A stretch of 9,587 nucleotides of DNA from an uncultured Collinsella sp. (GTDB lineage: Bacteria > Actinomycetota > Coriobacteriia > Coriobacteriales > Coriobacteriaceae): positions 1-9,587 of the forward strand of contig UQSC01000065.1 of NCBI GenBank assembly GCA_900543615.1. The letters run 5' to 3'. The position numbers and the translations under genes were made by a program. How positions within the stretch are numbered: position 1 is the stretch's first letter; each line of letters opens with the position of its first letter. The notes below the pieces were generated by a model. The model ran no database searches. It saw only the letters and a list, made by a program, of their open reading frames with translations, and was not told the origin of the DNA. Below are positions 1 to 6,324 of this stretch, piece by piece.

Positions 1-87
1 TCAATGCCGCCTCGTTTCAAGGCACCTTGCTCGCTCTGGCGGGTTTTCGCTGTCGTTGCCAAGACATCGGCGTTGCCTTGGTCGCAA
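1..87. other. Window edge without a supportable gene
   Basis: This stretch lies between the window edge and the first inverted repeat. One plus-strand frame (bases 2-91) is open and ends at the TAG formed by the start of the repeat, which is how two real genes in this window end. However, its translation is rich in Arg, Ser and Cys and resembles no family I know. It could be the tail of an upstream gene or simply non-coding. Confidence 0.4.
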
Positions 88-145
88 GTAGTCATCGGGG
101 ACGTTCTTTAATGACTAGTCGTTTAAGAACGTCCCCAACGACTAC
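88..145. repeat. 58-bp near-perfect palindromic intergenic repeat (GGGGACGTTCTT family, copy 1)
   Basis: The arms GGGGACGTTCTT (97-108) and AAGAACGTCCCC (125-136) are exact reverse complements about the centre ACTAGT (114-119). The symmetry extends outward to 88 and 145 with only a few mismatches, at pairs 94/139, 96/137, 109/124 and 112/121. Related sequence recurs at 2091-2144 and 3101-3218. The form (dispersed, intergenic, palindromic, GGGGAC core) resembles REP-like or small non-autonomous elements. No transposase accompanies it here, so its origin is inferred. Confidence 0.85.
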
Positions 146-177
146 CTTTGGGCGCTTACCGTTAAGCGGAAGGGGTG

Positions 178-207
178 TTATCGGCGGCCTTCTTTTGGGC
201 ATACAAT
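178..207 (+). promoter_or_regulatory. Possible ade promoter
   Basis: TACAAT at 202-207 is a good sigma-70 -10 box. The only -35-like hexamer at the right distance is the weak TTATCG at 178-183 (18-base spacer). Transcription would start near 213-215, giving a leader of about 60 bases that holds the hairpin at 220-255. The call rests mainly on the -10 match and on position. Confidence 0.3.
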
Positions 208-219
208 GGCTATTGGTTT

Positions 220-255
220 GCTGCGGTGAAGGTTTGTCCGCTCCGCAGCTTTTTT
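220..255 (+). terminator. Terminator-like hairpin in the ade leader
   Basis: GCTGCGG (220-226) pairs perfectly with CCGCAGC (243-249), leaving a 16-base loop, and six T residues follow at 250-255. This is the form of an intrinsic terminator, yet it ends only 20 bases before the ade start codon. A competing pairing of GCGG (223-226) with CCGC (238-241) is possible. It could be a transcription attenuator for ade or the terminator of an upstream transcript. No purine riboswitch aptamer could be recognised. Confidence 0.55.
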
Positions 256-275
256 CTACGGTTAAAGGAGTATGT

Positions 276-2096
276 ATGTCCGTTGAGGTCATGAGGACTG
301 TGATCGAGGCCGCCGAGGGCCGCGTGCCCGTCGACACGCTGTTTGCCAATGCGCAGATTGTCGACGTGTATGGCCAGCGTGTGGCGCCCGGTAGCGTTGC
401 CGTCAAGGACGGTGTGATCGTCGGCGTGCTCTACAACGGTCGCGACGATGCCTCCGGTACCTACGAGGCTGCCGAGGTTATCGACTGCCAGGGTCGCTAT
501 CTCGCTCCCGGTTTTATTGACGGGCATCTGCATATCGAGTCTTCGAACATCCGTCCCGCCGAGTATGCTCGCATGGCCGCGACGCGCGGTACTACCACCG
601 CCATTGCCGACAGCCACGAGATTGCCAATGTTGCCGGTCTCGACGGCTTGCGCTTTATGATCGAGGATGGCCGCCGCGCACCCATCTCCATCAAGTACAT
701 GATGCCTTCGTGCGTGCCCGCGCTGCCCGACGAGCAGGCCGGTGCCGTTATTTCGGCTGCCGATATGCAGGCGTTTTTTGCCGAGCATCCAGGCGATGTC
801 TTTGGTCTGGGCGAAATGATGAACCTGCCGGGCGTCTTTATGGCCGACCCCGAGACCTGCGCTCGCATCGATGCTGCCAACCAGACGCCGTCCAAGCAGG
901 TTGACGGCCACGCGCCGCTCGTTGCCGGTAAGGACCTCAACGCCTATGCCGCGGCGGGTATTATCGCCGACCACGAGTCGACGATTCCCGAGGAGGCGCT
1001 CGACAAGCTGTCTCGCGGCGTGTACGTGATGCTGCGCGAAGGCACGTGCAGCCATGACCTGGCCAACCTGTCTCCGATGCTGCTGGAGAATCCTGCCCGT
1101 GCCCGCCGCTGCTGCTTTGCGACCGACGACCGCGCTCCCTCCGATGCGCTTTCGACCGGTATGATTGACAATGCCTGCCGCGTGGCTATCGAGGCCGGTA
1201 TTGACCCCGTGGTTGCCATCTCTATGGCGTCCCTGTCCACGGCCGAGGCATTTGGCCTGGACCACGGCTGCCGCGACCCGCACGAGCTCCGCGGCGCAAT
1301 CGCCCCGGGCAAGCGCGCCGACCTGCTGTTGCTCGATGACCTGACGTTTGCCAAGGCTCCGCATCGTGTTTATGCCGCCGGTGCCCTGGTGGCGCAGGAT
1401 GGCACCTTTGTGGGCGAGATTGCACCCGAGATGGCCGAGGTTGCGGCCCTTGCCGATGAGCTGCGTGCTTCCGTTAAGCTGCCGAAGCTATCGCTCGACG
1501 TGTTCGACTATGCCTTTAAGCCGGGCGAGGCCGTGATCGACGTGGTGCCGGGTAAGGCCATCACGGGTATGGCTCGCCCCGAGAGCGCCGAGGACCTGCG
1601 CCGCATTATGCTGATCGAGCGCCACGGCCGCGGTGTGTCGCTGCAGGCCGAGGGCGCCGACGGTGATGGCCCTGCGGGCCTGGGTCTTGTCGGCAAGCAC
1701 ATCGGTCGCGGCTGGGTGCGCGGCTTCACCATCACCGGTGGCGCCATTGCCTCCACAATCGGACACGACTCGCACAACGTATGCGTGGTGGGCGACAATG
1801 CCGCCGATATGATGGCTGCTGTTGAGGCTGTGGGCCAGGGTGGTCACGTGCTGGTGCGCAACGGCGAGGTCGTGGCGCGCATTCCGCTGGCGCTCGGCGG
1901 TCTGATGAGCGAAGGCACGGCCGAGGATGTCGCCGCGCAGCACGACGACTTTATGGTCAAGGCGCGCGCCATGGGCATCGAGCCGCCGCTCGACCCCATC
2001 ATGGGCATCATCTTCCTGCCCCTGCCGGTTATCCCGACGCTCCGCATCCGCCCCGAGGGCATGTTCGACGTCACAACCTTCACCTACGCCGACTAG
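276..2096 (+). CDS. ade: Adenine deaminase
   Basis: This enzyme hydrolyses adenine to hypoxanthine and ammonia in cytoplasmic purine salvage. It is a metal-dependent amidohydrolase of the AdeC type. The 606 residues match the usual length of roughly 580-600. Visible motifs in order are GHLHIESS at 83-90 (metal-binding HxH), RGTTTAIADSHEIANVAG at 104-121, GLGEMMN around 177-183, DGHAP at 210-214, ADHEST at 231-236, TDDRAP at 283-288, and the C-terminal family signatures STIGHDSHN at 493-501 and GGLMSE at 541-546. The ATG at 276 is chosen because AAAGGAG (264-270) lies five bases upstream and homology begins just after it. The frame is open back to 27, but that extension runs through the repeat and the leader hairpin. 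The TAG stop falls inside the first ACTAGT of the next repeat copy. Regulation by the upstream hairpin is possible. Confidence 0.95.
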   Translation: MSVEVMRTVIEAAEGRVPVDTLFANAQIVDVYGQRVAPGSVAVKDGVIVGVLYNGRDDASGTYEAAEVIDCQGRYLAPGFIDGHLHIESSNIRPAEYARMAATRGTTTAIADSHEIANVAGLDGLRFMIEDGRRAPISIKYMMPSCVPALPDEQAGAVISAADMQAFFAEHPGDVFGLGEMMNLPGVFMADPETCARIDAANQTPSKQVDGHAPLVAGKDLNAYAAAGIIADHESTIPEEALDKLSRGVYVMLREGTCSHDLANLSPMLLENPARARRCCFATDDRAPSDALSTGMIDNACRVAIEAGIDPVVAISMASLSTAEAFGLDHGCRDPHELRGAIAPGKRADLLLLDDLTFAKAPHRVYAAGALVAQDGTFVGEIAPEMAEVAALADELRASVKLPKLSLDVFDYAFKPGEAVIDVVPGKAITGMARPESAEDLRRIMLIERHGRGVSLQAEGADGDGPAGLGLVGKHIGRGWVRGFTITGGAIASTIGHDSHNVCVVGDNAADMMAAVEAVGQGGHVLVRNGEVVARIPLALGGLMSEGTAEDVAAQHDDFMVKARAMGIEPPLDPIMGIIFLPLPVIPTLRIRPEGMFDVTTFTYAD

Positions 2097-2144
2097 TCAT
2101 CGGGGACGTTCTTAAACGACTAGTCATCGGGGACGCTCTTTGGC
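2091..2144 (+). repeat. Two tandem 27-bp repeat units overlapping the end of ade (copy 2)
   Basis: GACTAGTCATCGGGGACG begins at 2091 and again at 2118, giving two direct 27-base units (2091-2117 and 2118-2144). They differ at GTTCTT versus GCTCTT and at their last bases. The sequence is the same as the half-element seen at 88-145 and, inverted, at 3176-3218. The first unit contains the ade stop codon (TAG at 2094-2096), so the repeat abuts or has replaced the 3' end of the gene. Confidence 0.85.
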
Positions 2145-2203
2145 GGGCTGCCTGACGCCGCGACCGTAGGACCTCTGGCATGTGTGAGCTATTTGCCAGG
2201 TCC

Positions 2204-2232
2204 TTGTAACGTTTACGCCCGCGGAGTCTTAT
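2204..2232 (+). promoter_or_regulatory. Possible promoter for the HAD phosphatase at 2303
   Basis: TTGTAA (2204-2209) and TCTTAT (2227-2232) are separated by 17 bases; each matches the sigma-70 consensus at four of six positions. Transcription would start near 2239, placing the long hairpin at 2236-2297 at the very 5' end of the message. The match is weak and the call tentative. Confidence 0.25.
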
Positions 2233-2235
2233 TTG

Positions 2236-2300
2236 AGCTCCCTTTGGGTACGTTGGAATCGGATACACGTTCGATTCCAACAAGCCCGAAGGGAGCTTTT
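2236..2300 (+). promoter_or_regulatory. Long leader hairpin burying the ribosome binding site of the HAD gene
   Basis: AGCTCCCTTTGGG (2236-2248) pairs with CCCGAAGGGAGCT (2285-2297) with one mismatch. Inside it, GTTGGAATCG (2252-2261) pairs perfectly with CGATTCCAAC (2272-2281). The outer 3' arm contains AAGGGAG (2289-2295), the Shine-Dalgarno sequence of the gene starting at 2303, and four T residues follow (2297-2300). The fold could block translation, end transcription from ade, or, as DNA, serve as a dyad operator. The structure is read directly from sequence; its function is inferred. Confidence 0.6.
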
Positions 2301-2302
2301 CC

Positions 2303-3097
2303 ATGTTTAAACTGATTGCATCCGATATGGACGGCACACTGCTTGACGAAAACGGCCAGGTGCCTCCCGAGACCTACGAACTGATTCTGGCGCTACACGA
2401 GCATGGCGTGCATTTCGCCGCATCGTCAGGTCGTCGCTACGATCGCCTGTGCGAGTTCTTTGCGCCCGTTCGCGACAAGATGGACTTTGTCGCCGCTAAC
2501 GGCGCCCAGGTCTACGCCGACGGTAAGATGGTAGACCGTGAGGTGTATTCCCACCTAGCGATTCGAAGGCTCGCCCAAGCCGTCAGGACGTTTCCCAATC
2601 TGCATCTTGCGCTATTTGATCGAACCAAGTCCTTCCTGCTCGATGACGAGTGCAAGTTCGTGCGTGAGGTCGATAAGGACCTTCCCAATGCCGAGCGCAT
2701 TTGGGAGCTGCCCGATCCCAGCGTAAATATCATCAAAGCGAGTATCTTTTGCGACGACAGTGCGGTTATGGACAGCGCGTACGTGCTACAGCGCGAACTT
2801 GGTCAGCTCTTTACTTTTGCACCTTCGGGCAACGCGTGGATCGATGCCATGCAGCCTGGTGTGTCGAAGGCCTCGGGTATCGCGCAGCTCGCGGAGCATT
2901 ACGGCATTGGTCGCGACGAGGTCATGGCGTTTGGCGACTCGATGAACGACTACGAGATCATTCGCTTTGTCGGCACGGGCTGCGCGATGGAAAACGCGCG
3001 CCCCGCGCTTAAAGCGGTGGCCGATCGCGTGGTGGGTTGTAACCGCGACCACGCCGTCCAGCAGGAGCTCCGTCGCGTGCTGGAGAGTCTCTCCTAA
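2303..3097 (+). CDS. Cof-type HAD-IIB family phosphatase
   Basis: This is a cytoplasmic haloacid dehalogenase-superfamily hydrolase of the Cof/YidA subfamily, which removes phosphate from sugar phosphates, flavin or cofactor phosphates. The substrate cannot be read from sequence. Its 264 residues fit the family (about 260-280). Motif I is DMDGTL at 8-13 with nucleophile D8 and acid D10. Motif II is the Ser of SSGRR near residue 42. The motif III lysine is K189 in PGVSKASG, and motif IV is GDSMND at 211-216. Residues of about 80-180 between motifs II and III form the C2B cap. The ATG has AAGGGAG seven bases upstream, within the leader hairpin. It follows ade on the same strand about 200 bases on and converges with another Cof-type gene at 3216. 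Confidence 0.9.
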   Translation: MFKLIASDMDGTLLDENGQVPPETYELILALHEHGVHFAASSGRRYDRLCEFFAPVRDKMDFVAANGAQVYADGKMVDREVYSHLAIRRLAQAVRTFPNLHLALFDRTKSFLLDDECKFVREVDKDLPNAERIWELPDPSVNIIKASIFCDDSAVMDSAYVLQRELGQLFTFAPSGNAWIDAMQPGVSKASGIAQLAEHYGIGRDEVMAFGDSMNDYEIIRFVGTGCAMENARPALKAVADRVVGCNRDHAVQQELRRVLESLS

Positions 3098-3100
3098 TCC

Positions 3101-3218
3101 GGCAGATGGGGACGTTCCTTTTCTGCCGACAGTGGGGGACAGTCCTTGCAGCTTTTTGCGAAGAGTGTCCCCAACGACTAGTCGTTTAAGAACGTCCCCA
3201 ATGACTGACCAATGACTA
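3101..3218. repeat. Composite inverted-repeat cluster between convergent HAD genes (copy 3)
   Basis: Three nested units fill the convergent gap. GGCAGA (3101-3106) and TCTGCC (3122-3127) enclose GGGGACGTTCC. GGGGACAGTC (3135-3144) faces GAGTGTCCCC (3163-3172) with one mismatch. AACGACTAGTCGTT (3173-3186) is a perfect palindrome followed by AAGAACGTCCCC (3188-3199), identical to the right arm of copy 1. The last ACTAG (3215-3219) supplies the TAG stop of the minus-strand gene at 3216. Transcribed either way the region folds strongly and may act as a bidirectional terminator, although no clear T-tract follows. Confidence 0.8.
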
Positions 3219-4058
3219 GGCAAGGGCGGCCATGATGGTGCGGGCGACGCCGTCGTGGTCGTTGTCGTATTCGGTGATGGCGTCGGCGGCCTCGCGGTCT
3301 TCGGACTCGGCGTTGATCATGGCCATGCCGTGGCCCGCTGCCTGCAGCATGGGGATGTCGTTGATGTTGTCGCCGAACGCCCAGGCGTCGGCGAGACGCT
3401 CGCCCAGGTGCTCGCACAGCCACGTGAGGGCCGTCCCCTTGGTGGCGCCCTCGCCCATGACCTCGATATTCATGGCGTACGAACGCGTGACCTCAATGCC
3501 TCCGAGCGTGTCGAGCGCCGTCGCGATGGCGTCGCGATCGGCCGGGTTGTGCCAGTACATGGCGATACGTTCGAGCGTCTCGACCTCGTCGATCTTGCTG
3601 TCGATATCCATGTCGATCGGCGTTCGTGTGCGCTTGAGTGAAGCCGCGATGTGGGGGTCACCGCCGCAGAACTCATCCAGGCGCCCGTATAGCGAGCGGG
3701 GGAGGAAGCACTGTCCATCCGCGAAGATATCGAAGGTCACATCGTGGCCGGCGGCAATGCGATGGATGCGGTGGGCAATGCCGCAATCGAGCGGTCGGCT
3801 CAAAATGCGCGTAGCACGTGAGGTGTCGGTGGGCGTATCTTCGTCGAGCCGCCAGACGCTGGCGCCGTTGGCGCAGACCGCGTAGTGCACGGCGGGATGG
3901 GCGAGAATGGGCTCAAAGATGCCCGACAGCGGGCGCCCCGTGCAGGGAACAAACTCGATGCCACGACGTGCGAGCTCGTCGAGCATTGCCCAAGTGGCGT
4001 CGCTCATCTGCTTATCGCTCGTCAGCAGCGTCCCATCCATATCGGAAAACACAATCAT
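3216..4058 (-). CDS. Cof-type HAD-IIB family phosphatase
   Basis: This is a second HAD-superfamily hydrolase of the Cof type with 280 residues, distinct in sequence from the one at 2303. Motif I is DMDGTL at 6-11 (D6, D8). Motif II is CTGRP with T40, the motif III lysine is K207 in GATKGTAL, and motif IV is GDNIND at 229-234. A cap domain of about 110 residues lies between motifs II and III. It should be a cytoplasmic Mg-dependent phosphatase of unknown specificity. The ATG at 4058 has AAAGGA about nine bases upstream. Only about 25 bases separate it from the gltA terminator, so it is read either by read-through or from a promoter overlapping that terminator. Its stop codon is the TAG of the repeat cluster, downstream of which lies the convergent HAD gene. 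Confidence 0.9.
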   Translation of the reverse strand: MIVFSDMDGTLLTSDKQMSDATWAMLDELARRGIEFVPCTGRPLSGIFEPILAHPAVHYAVCANGASVWRLDEDTPTDTSRATRILSRPLDCGIAHRIHRIAAGHDVTFDIFADGQCFLPRSLYGRLDEFCGGDPHIAASLKRTRTPIDMDIDSKIDEVETLERIAMYWHNPADRDAIATALDTLGGIEVTRSYAMNIEVMGEGATKGTALTWLCEHLGERLADAWAFGDNINDIPMLQAAGHGMAMINAESEDREAADAITEYDNDHDGVARTIMAALA

Positions 4059-4083
4059 TCGTTGCGATCCTTTCTACTGGCAT

Positions 4084-4118
4084 AAAAAGTGTGGCCAAGG
4101 GCTTGGGTCCCTGGCCAC
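4084..4118 (-). terminator. Intrinsic terminator after citrate synthase
   Basis: On the minus strand, GTGGCCAGGG (4118-4109) pairs with CCCTTGGCCAC (4101-4091) with one bulged base, and a run of five T residues follows (4088-4084). It lies 27 bases past the gltA stop codon, where a terminator is expected. Confidence 0.75.
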
Positions 4119-4144
4119 GCTCGAGTTCTATAACGGTCCGCGTC

Positions 4145-5563
4145 CTAGCGGTCAGCGAGCGGCTTGTACTCCAGCGGCTCGATCACCGGACGATAGGCCG
4201 GGCGAATAATACGGTGCGCGCAGAAGAGCTCTTCCATGCGGTGCGCAGACCAGCCGGCCATGCGGGCGACGGCGAACAGCGGCGTAAAGAGCGTCTCGGG
4301 CACGCCGAGCATCTTGTAGATAAAGCCCGTGTACAGGTCGATGTTGGCACAGATGGGCTTGGTCATGCCGTGATCGCGCATCACTTGCGGGGCCAGGCGC
4401 TCGATGCGCTCGATGAGCGCGAACTCCTCGCCCAGGTCCTTCTTGGCGGCAAGCGTGCGCGCGTAACGACGGCACACCTCGGCACGCGGGTCGCTCAGCG
4501 TGTAGACGGCGTGGCCCATACCGTAGATGAGACCCGTGCCGTCGAAGGCCTGCTTGTCGAGGATCTTGCCCAGGTAGGCTGCGACCTCGTCCTCGTCCTC
4601 CCAATTGGAGACATGCGCGCGGATGTCCTCGTGCATGGAGACAACCTTGGCGTTGGCGCCACCGTGGCGCGGGCCCTTGAGCGAGCCGATAGCCGCGGCG
4701 TAGGCGGAATACGGATCGGTGGCCGAAGACGACAGCACGCGGCAAGCGAAGGTGGAGTTGTTGCCGCCGCCGTGCTCGGCATGCAGCATGAGCATAACGT
4801 CGAGCAGCATCGCCTCATCGCGGGTGAACGCCATGCCGCCGCGCAGGACCTGTAGGATGGTCTCGGCGGTGGAGAGACCGGGCGTAGGGTGCGGCACGTG
4901 AACCTCGGAGCCGCGAAGCTTGGCGACCGAGGCCATGTGTGCGAAGGCGGCGATGCGCGGGAGACGTGCGAGCATGGAAATGGCGACGTCGATTTCGTGC
5001 TCAGGCGTGATCACGTCTGGTTCGGCATCGAAGGCGTAGAGCAGCAGTACGGCGCGCTGGAGCACGTTCATGATGCTCGACGACACCGTGGTCATAGGGA
5101 ACTCTTTAACGTACTCGTCGCTCAGATGTCTAAAGGCGCCCAGGCGCTCGCAAAAGCCGTCGAGCTCTTCCTTGTTGGGCAGCGAGCCCGTGATAAGCAG
5201 ATAGGCGACTTCTTCGTAGCCGTAGCGATTCTCGGCCTGGGCATTGTTGACCAGATCCTCGATGCTGTAGCCGCGAAGCGTGAGCTTGCCCTGATCGGGC
5301 ACGACCTTTCCGTCGACCTTGTTGTAGCCGTGCACATCCGAGATACGAGTGAGGCCCGCGACCACGCCCGAGCCGTCGGCATTGCGCAGGCCGCGCTTGA
5401 CATTGTGCTCTTCGAACAAGCCCTCGTCATAAGGGTCGGTCGGCAGGCCGTGGTAGAGGCTTTCGCTCTCAGACGAAATCTGGCGGCTCGCCTCGTAATC
5501 CAGAACCAGGCGGCTCAGGTGATCGTCGAAGCGGTAGTAGATTTTCTTGGCGTCGTAGGCCAT
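4145..5563 (-). CDS. gltA: Citrate synthase
   Basis: This enzyme condenses acetyl-CoA with oxaloacetate to give citrate and CoA, the entry step of the TCA cycle, which in a fermentative anaerobe probably serves glutamate synthesis. The 472-residue protein has a long N-terminal extension (about 60 residues) before the conserved core. Catalytic elements are H264 in HAEHGGGN (261-268), the substrate-binding GPRHGGAN (297-304), H351 in GMGHAVYTLSDPRA (348-361) and D409 in ANIDLYTGF (406-414), matching the His-His-Asp triad of the family. AGAGGAG lies about six bases upstream of the ATG. It follows the ACT-domain gene by 77 bases with no terminator between, so co-transcription is likely, and ends at an intrinsic terminator. 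A 2-methylcitrate synthase activity cannot be excluded, but no prp genes are nearby. Confidence 0.93.
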   Translation of the reverse strand: MAYDAKKIYYRFDDHLSRLVLDYEASRQISSESESLYHGLPTDPYDEGLFEEHNVKRGLRNADGSGVVAGLTRISDVHGYNKVDGKVVPDQGKLTLRGYSIEDLVNNAQAENRYGYEEVAYLLITGSLPNKEELDGFCERLGAFRHLSDEYVKEFPMTTVSSSIMNVLQRAVLLLYAFDAEPDVITPEHEIDVAISMLARLPRIAAFAHMASVAKLRGSEVHVPHPTPGLSTAETILQVLRGGMAFTRDEAMLLDVMLMLHAEHGGGNNSTFACRVLSSSATDPYSAYAAAIGSLKGPRHGGANAKVVSMHEDIRAHVSNWEDEDEVAAYLGKILDKQAFDGTGLIYGMGHAVYTLSDPRAEVCRRYARTLAAKKDLGEEFALIERIERLAPQVMRDHGMTKPICANIDLYTGFIYKMLGVPETLFTPLFAVARMAGWSAHRMEELFCAHRIIRPAYRPVIEPLEYKPLADR

Positions 5564-5640
5564 GCGCGCTCCTCTCCGGTCCGCTTTGGGGCCGCGCGCT
5601 TGGACGATATGACGTCAAGCTGCCCCGAGCGGCTTGTTCG

Positions 5641-5928
5641 CTACAGGCGGTACATAAAGTTAAAGACGTCCTCGCGCTGGATGGACACGTTGACGCCCGA
5701 AAGCTCGCCGGCCTCGGCCAGGGCCTTCTGCAGCTCGGCGAAGTCGAGCTTGGACTCGGCGGTGTCGGCCAGCATGGTCATGGTGAAGATGTCCTCGATA
5801 ATGGACTGCGTGATGTCGCGGATGTCGACGTTGGCCTCGCCCAAAACGCGGGTGACGCCGGCGACGATGCCGGGGCGGTTCTTGCCAAGGACGGTGATGA
5901 CGATGCGGGAGGACGAGATCTCGGCCAT
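5641..5928 (-). CDS. ACT-domain protein, UPF0237 type
   Basis: This small cytoplasmic protein of 95 residues consists of a single ACT domain, a fold that usually binds amino acids or similar ligands. VITVLGKNRPGIVAGVTRVL (10-29) carries the KNRPGIVA ligand-loop signature. NVDIRDITQSI (33-43) is the second strand, and the tail VSIQREDVFNFMYRL (81-95) is typical of the UPF0237 family. AAAGGG lies five bases upstream of the ATG at 5928. UPF0237 genes are often paired with a UPF0210 (PFL-like) gene, but none is seen here; the downstream neighbour is citrate synthase. It may sense an amino acid and affect downstream metabolism, but that is conjecture. Confidence 0.87.
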   Translation of the reverse strand: MAEISSSRIVITVLGKNRPGIVAGVTRVLGEANVDIRDITQSIIEDIFTMTMLADTAESKLDFAELQKALAEAGELSGVNVSIQREDVFNFMYRL

Positions 5929-5975
5929 GGGAAACCCTTTCGCGTGGTTGCGGCGCGCGCGGGGCGCTCCGCTAC

Positions 5976-5998
5976 GGTACAGTGTTCATCATTGTACC
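5976..5998 (-). promoter_or_regulatory. Probable promoter and dyad for the ACT-gltA operon
   Basis: GGTACAGTG (5976-5984) and CATTGTACC (5990-5998) form an inverted repeat matching at eight of nine positions. On the minus strand the right arm contains TACAAT (5996-5991), a good -10 box, placing the start of transcription near 5984 and about 55 bases before the ACT start codon. No good -35 is seen at 17 bases (only GCGCCT). The dyad over the -10 suggests a repressor site or a supercoiling-sensitive promoter. Confidence 0.45.
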
Positions 5999-6124
5999 TG
6001 TCTGGCGCAAAAAAGGCGCGCTCGCTGCGGCGTTACATGCCTGCAACATGAGCGTAAGGGGGAAGGCCGTACGGGGAAGAGCCGTCTGGCGCGTGTCCGG
6101 CTCGTGTTGGGTTGATTTCCGATC

Positions 6125-6187
6125 TCAGCCGAACACATTGAGCGGACAGGCTGTTCCCGCAGTCAGCCGAACGCCTCCGACGGCTGA
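6125..6187. repeat. Direct and inverted short repeats near the recombinase remnant
   Basis: TCAGCCGAAC occurs at 6125-6134 and 6163-6172, 38 bases apart. CGGCTGA at 6181-6187 is the reverse complement of the first seven bases. Such spaced short repeats can be arm-type integrase binding sites, but this is only suggested by their position. Confidence 0.5.
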
Positions 6188-6200
6188 TTCCGAACTGGAA

Positions 6201-6254
6201 GCGGAGGGCATCCCCGCCCTTCGGTAGGGGATACCGCTCCGCGGCGCATGCCGC
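6201..6254. repeat. Two adjacent strong hairpins
   Basis: GCGGAGGG (6201-6208) and ATCCCC (6210-6215) pair with GGGGAT (6227-6232) and CC-CTCCGC (6234-6242) around an 11-base loop, giving about 14 pairs with a small internal mismatch and one bulge. GCGGC (6241-6245) then pairs with GCCGC (6250-6254). No T-tract follows on either strand, so these do not look like standard terminators. Confidence 0.6.
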
Positions 6255-6324
6255 GGGCGGCGCCCCTATCGGACCACCGTGACCTCAGTTGGGATGGGCC
6301 CAGCACTGCCGCGTACTCGGTGAG

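Larger units (their letters stand above)
5999..6324. other. Structured stretch with no convincing gene
   Basis: No open frame here looks like a protein. The stretch holds two direct copies of TCAGCCGAAC (6125-6134, 6163-6172), an inverted copy CGGCTGA (6181-6187), and two adjacent hairpins (6201-6242 and 6241-6254). It lies between the housekeeping operon promoter and the recombinase remnant, so it may be the former end or attachment region of an integrated element. No duplicated att core could be found within the window. Confidence 0.5.

Noticed and set aside
27..275. In-frame upstream extension of ade
   Set aside because: It runs through the palindromic repeat and the leader hairpin, has no homology, and a good ribosome site with a family-consistent start lies at 276.
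213..275. Purine riboswitch ahead of ade
   Set aside because: The leader from the possible start site is only about 60 bases and the conserved three-way-junction bases could not be found; a short resemblance near 253-260 is not enough.
210..1364. Long minus-strand open frame of 384 codons
   Set aside because: It is antisense to ade, low in complexity and rich in Arg, Gly and His, as expected from GC-biased third positions of the real gene.
2091..2144. CRISPR-like array
   Set aside because: The two 27-base units abut directly without spacers and no cas genes are present.
3818..4855. Plus-strand open frame of 345 codons
   Set aside because: It crosses the ends of two convincing minus-strand genes and the terminator between them, and has no protein-like motifs.
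4889..6115. Plus-strand open frame of 408 codons
   Set aside because: It is antisense to citrate synthase and the ACT gene, both supported by clear motifs.
5982..6227. Plus-strand open frame of 81 codons in the gene-poor stretch
   Set aside because: It has no ribosome site, starts inside the promoter dyad, and its composition does not look like a real protein.
6000..6324. tRNA or tmRNA attachment site for the recombinase
   Set aside because: No cloverleaf, TTCGANNC T-arm or CCA end could be recognised on either strand.
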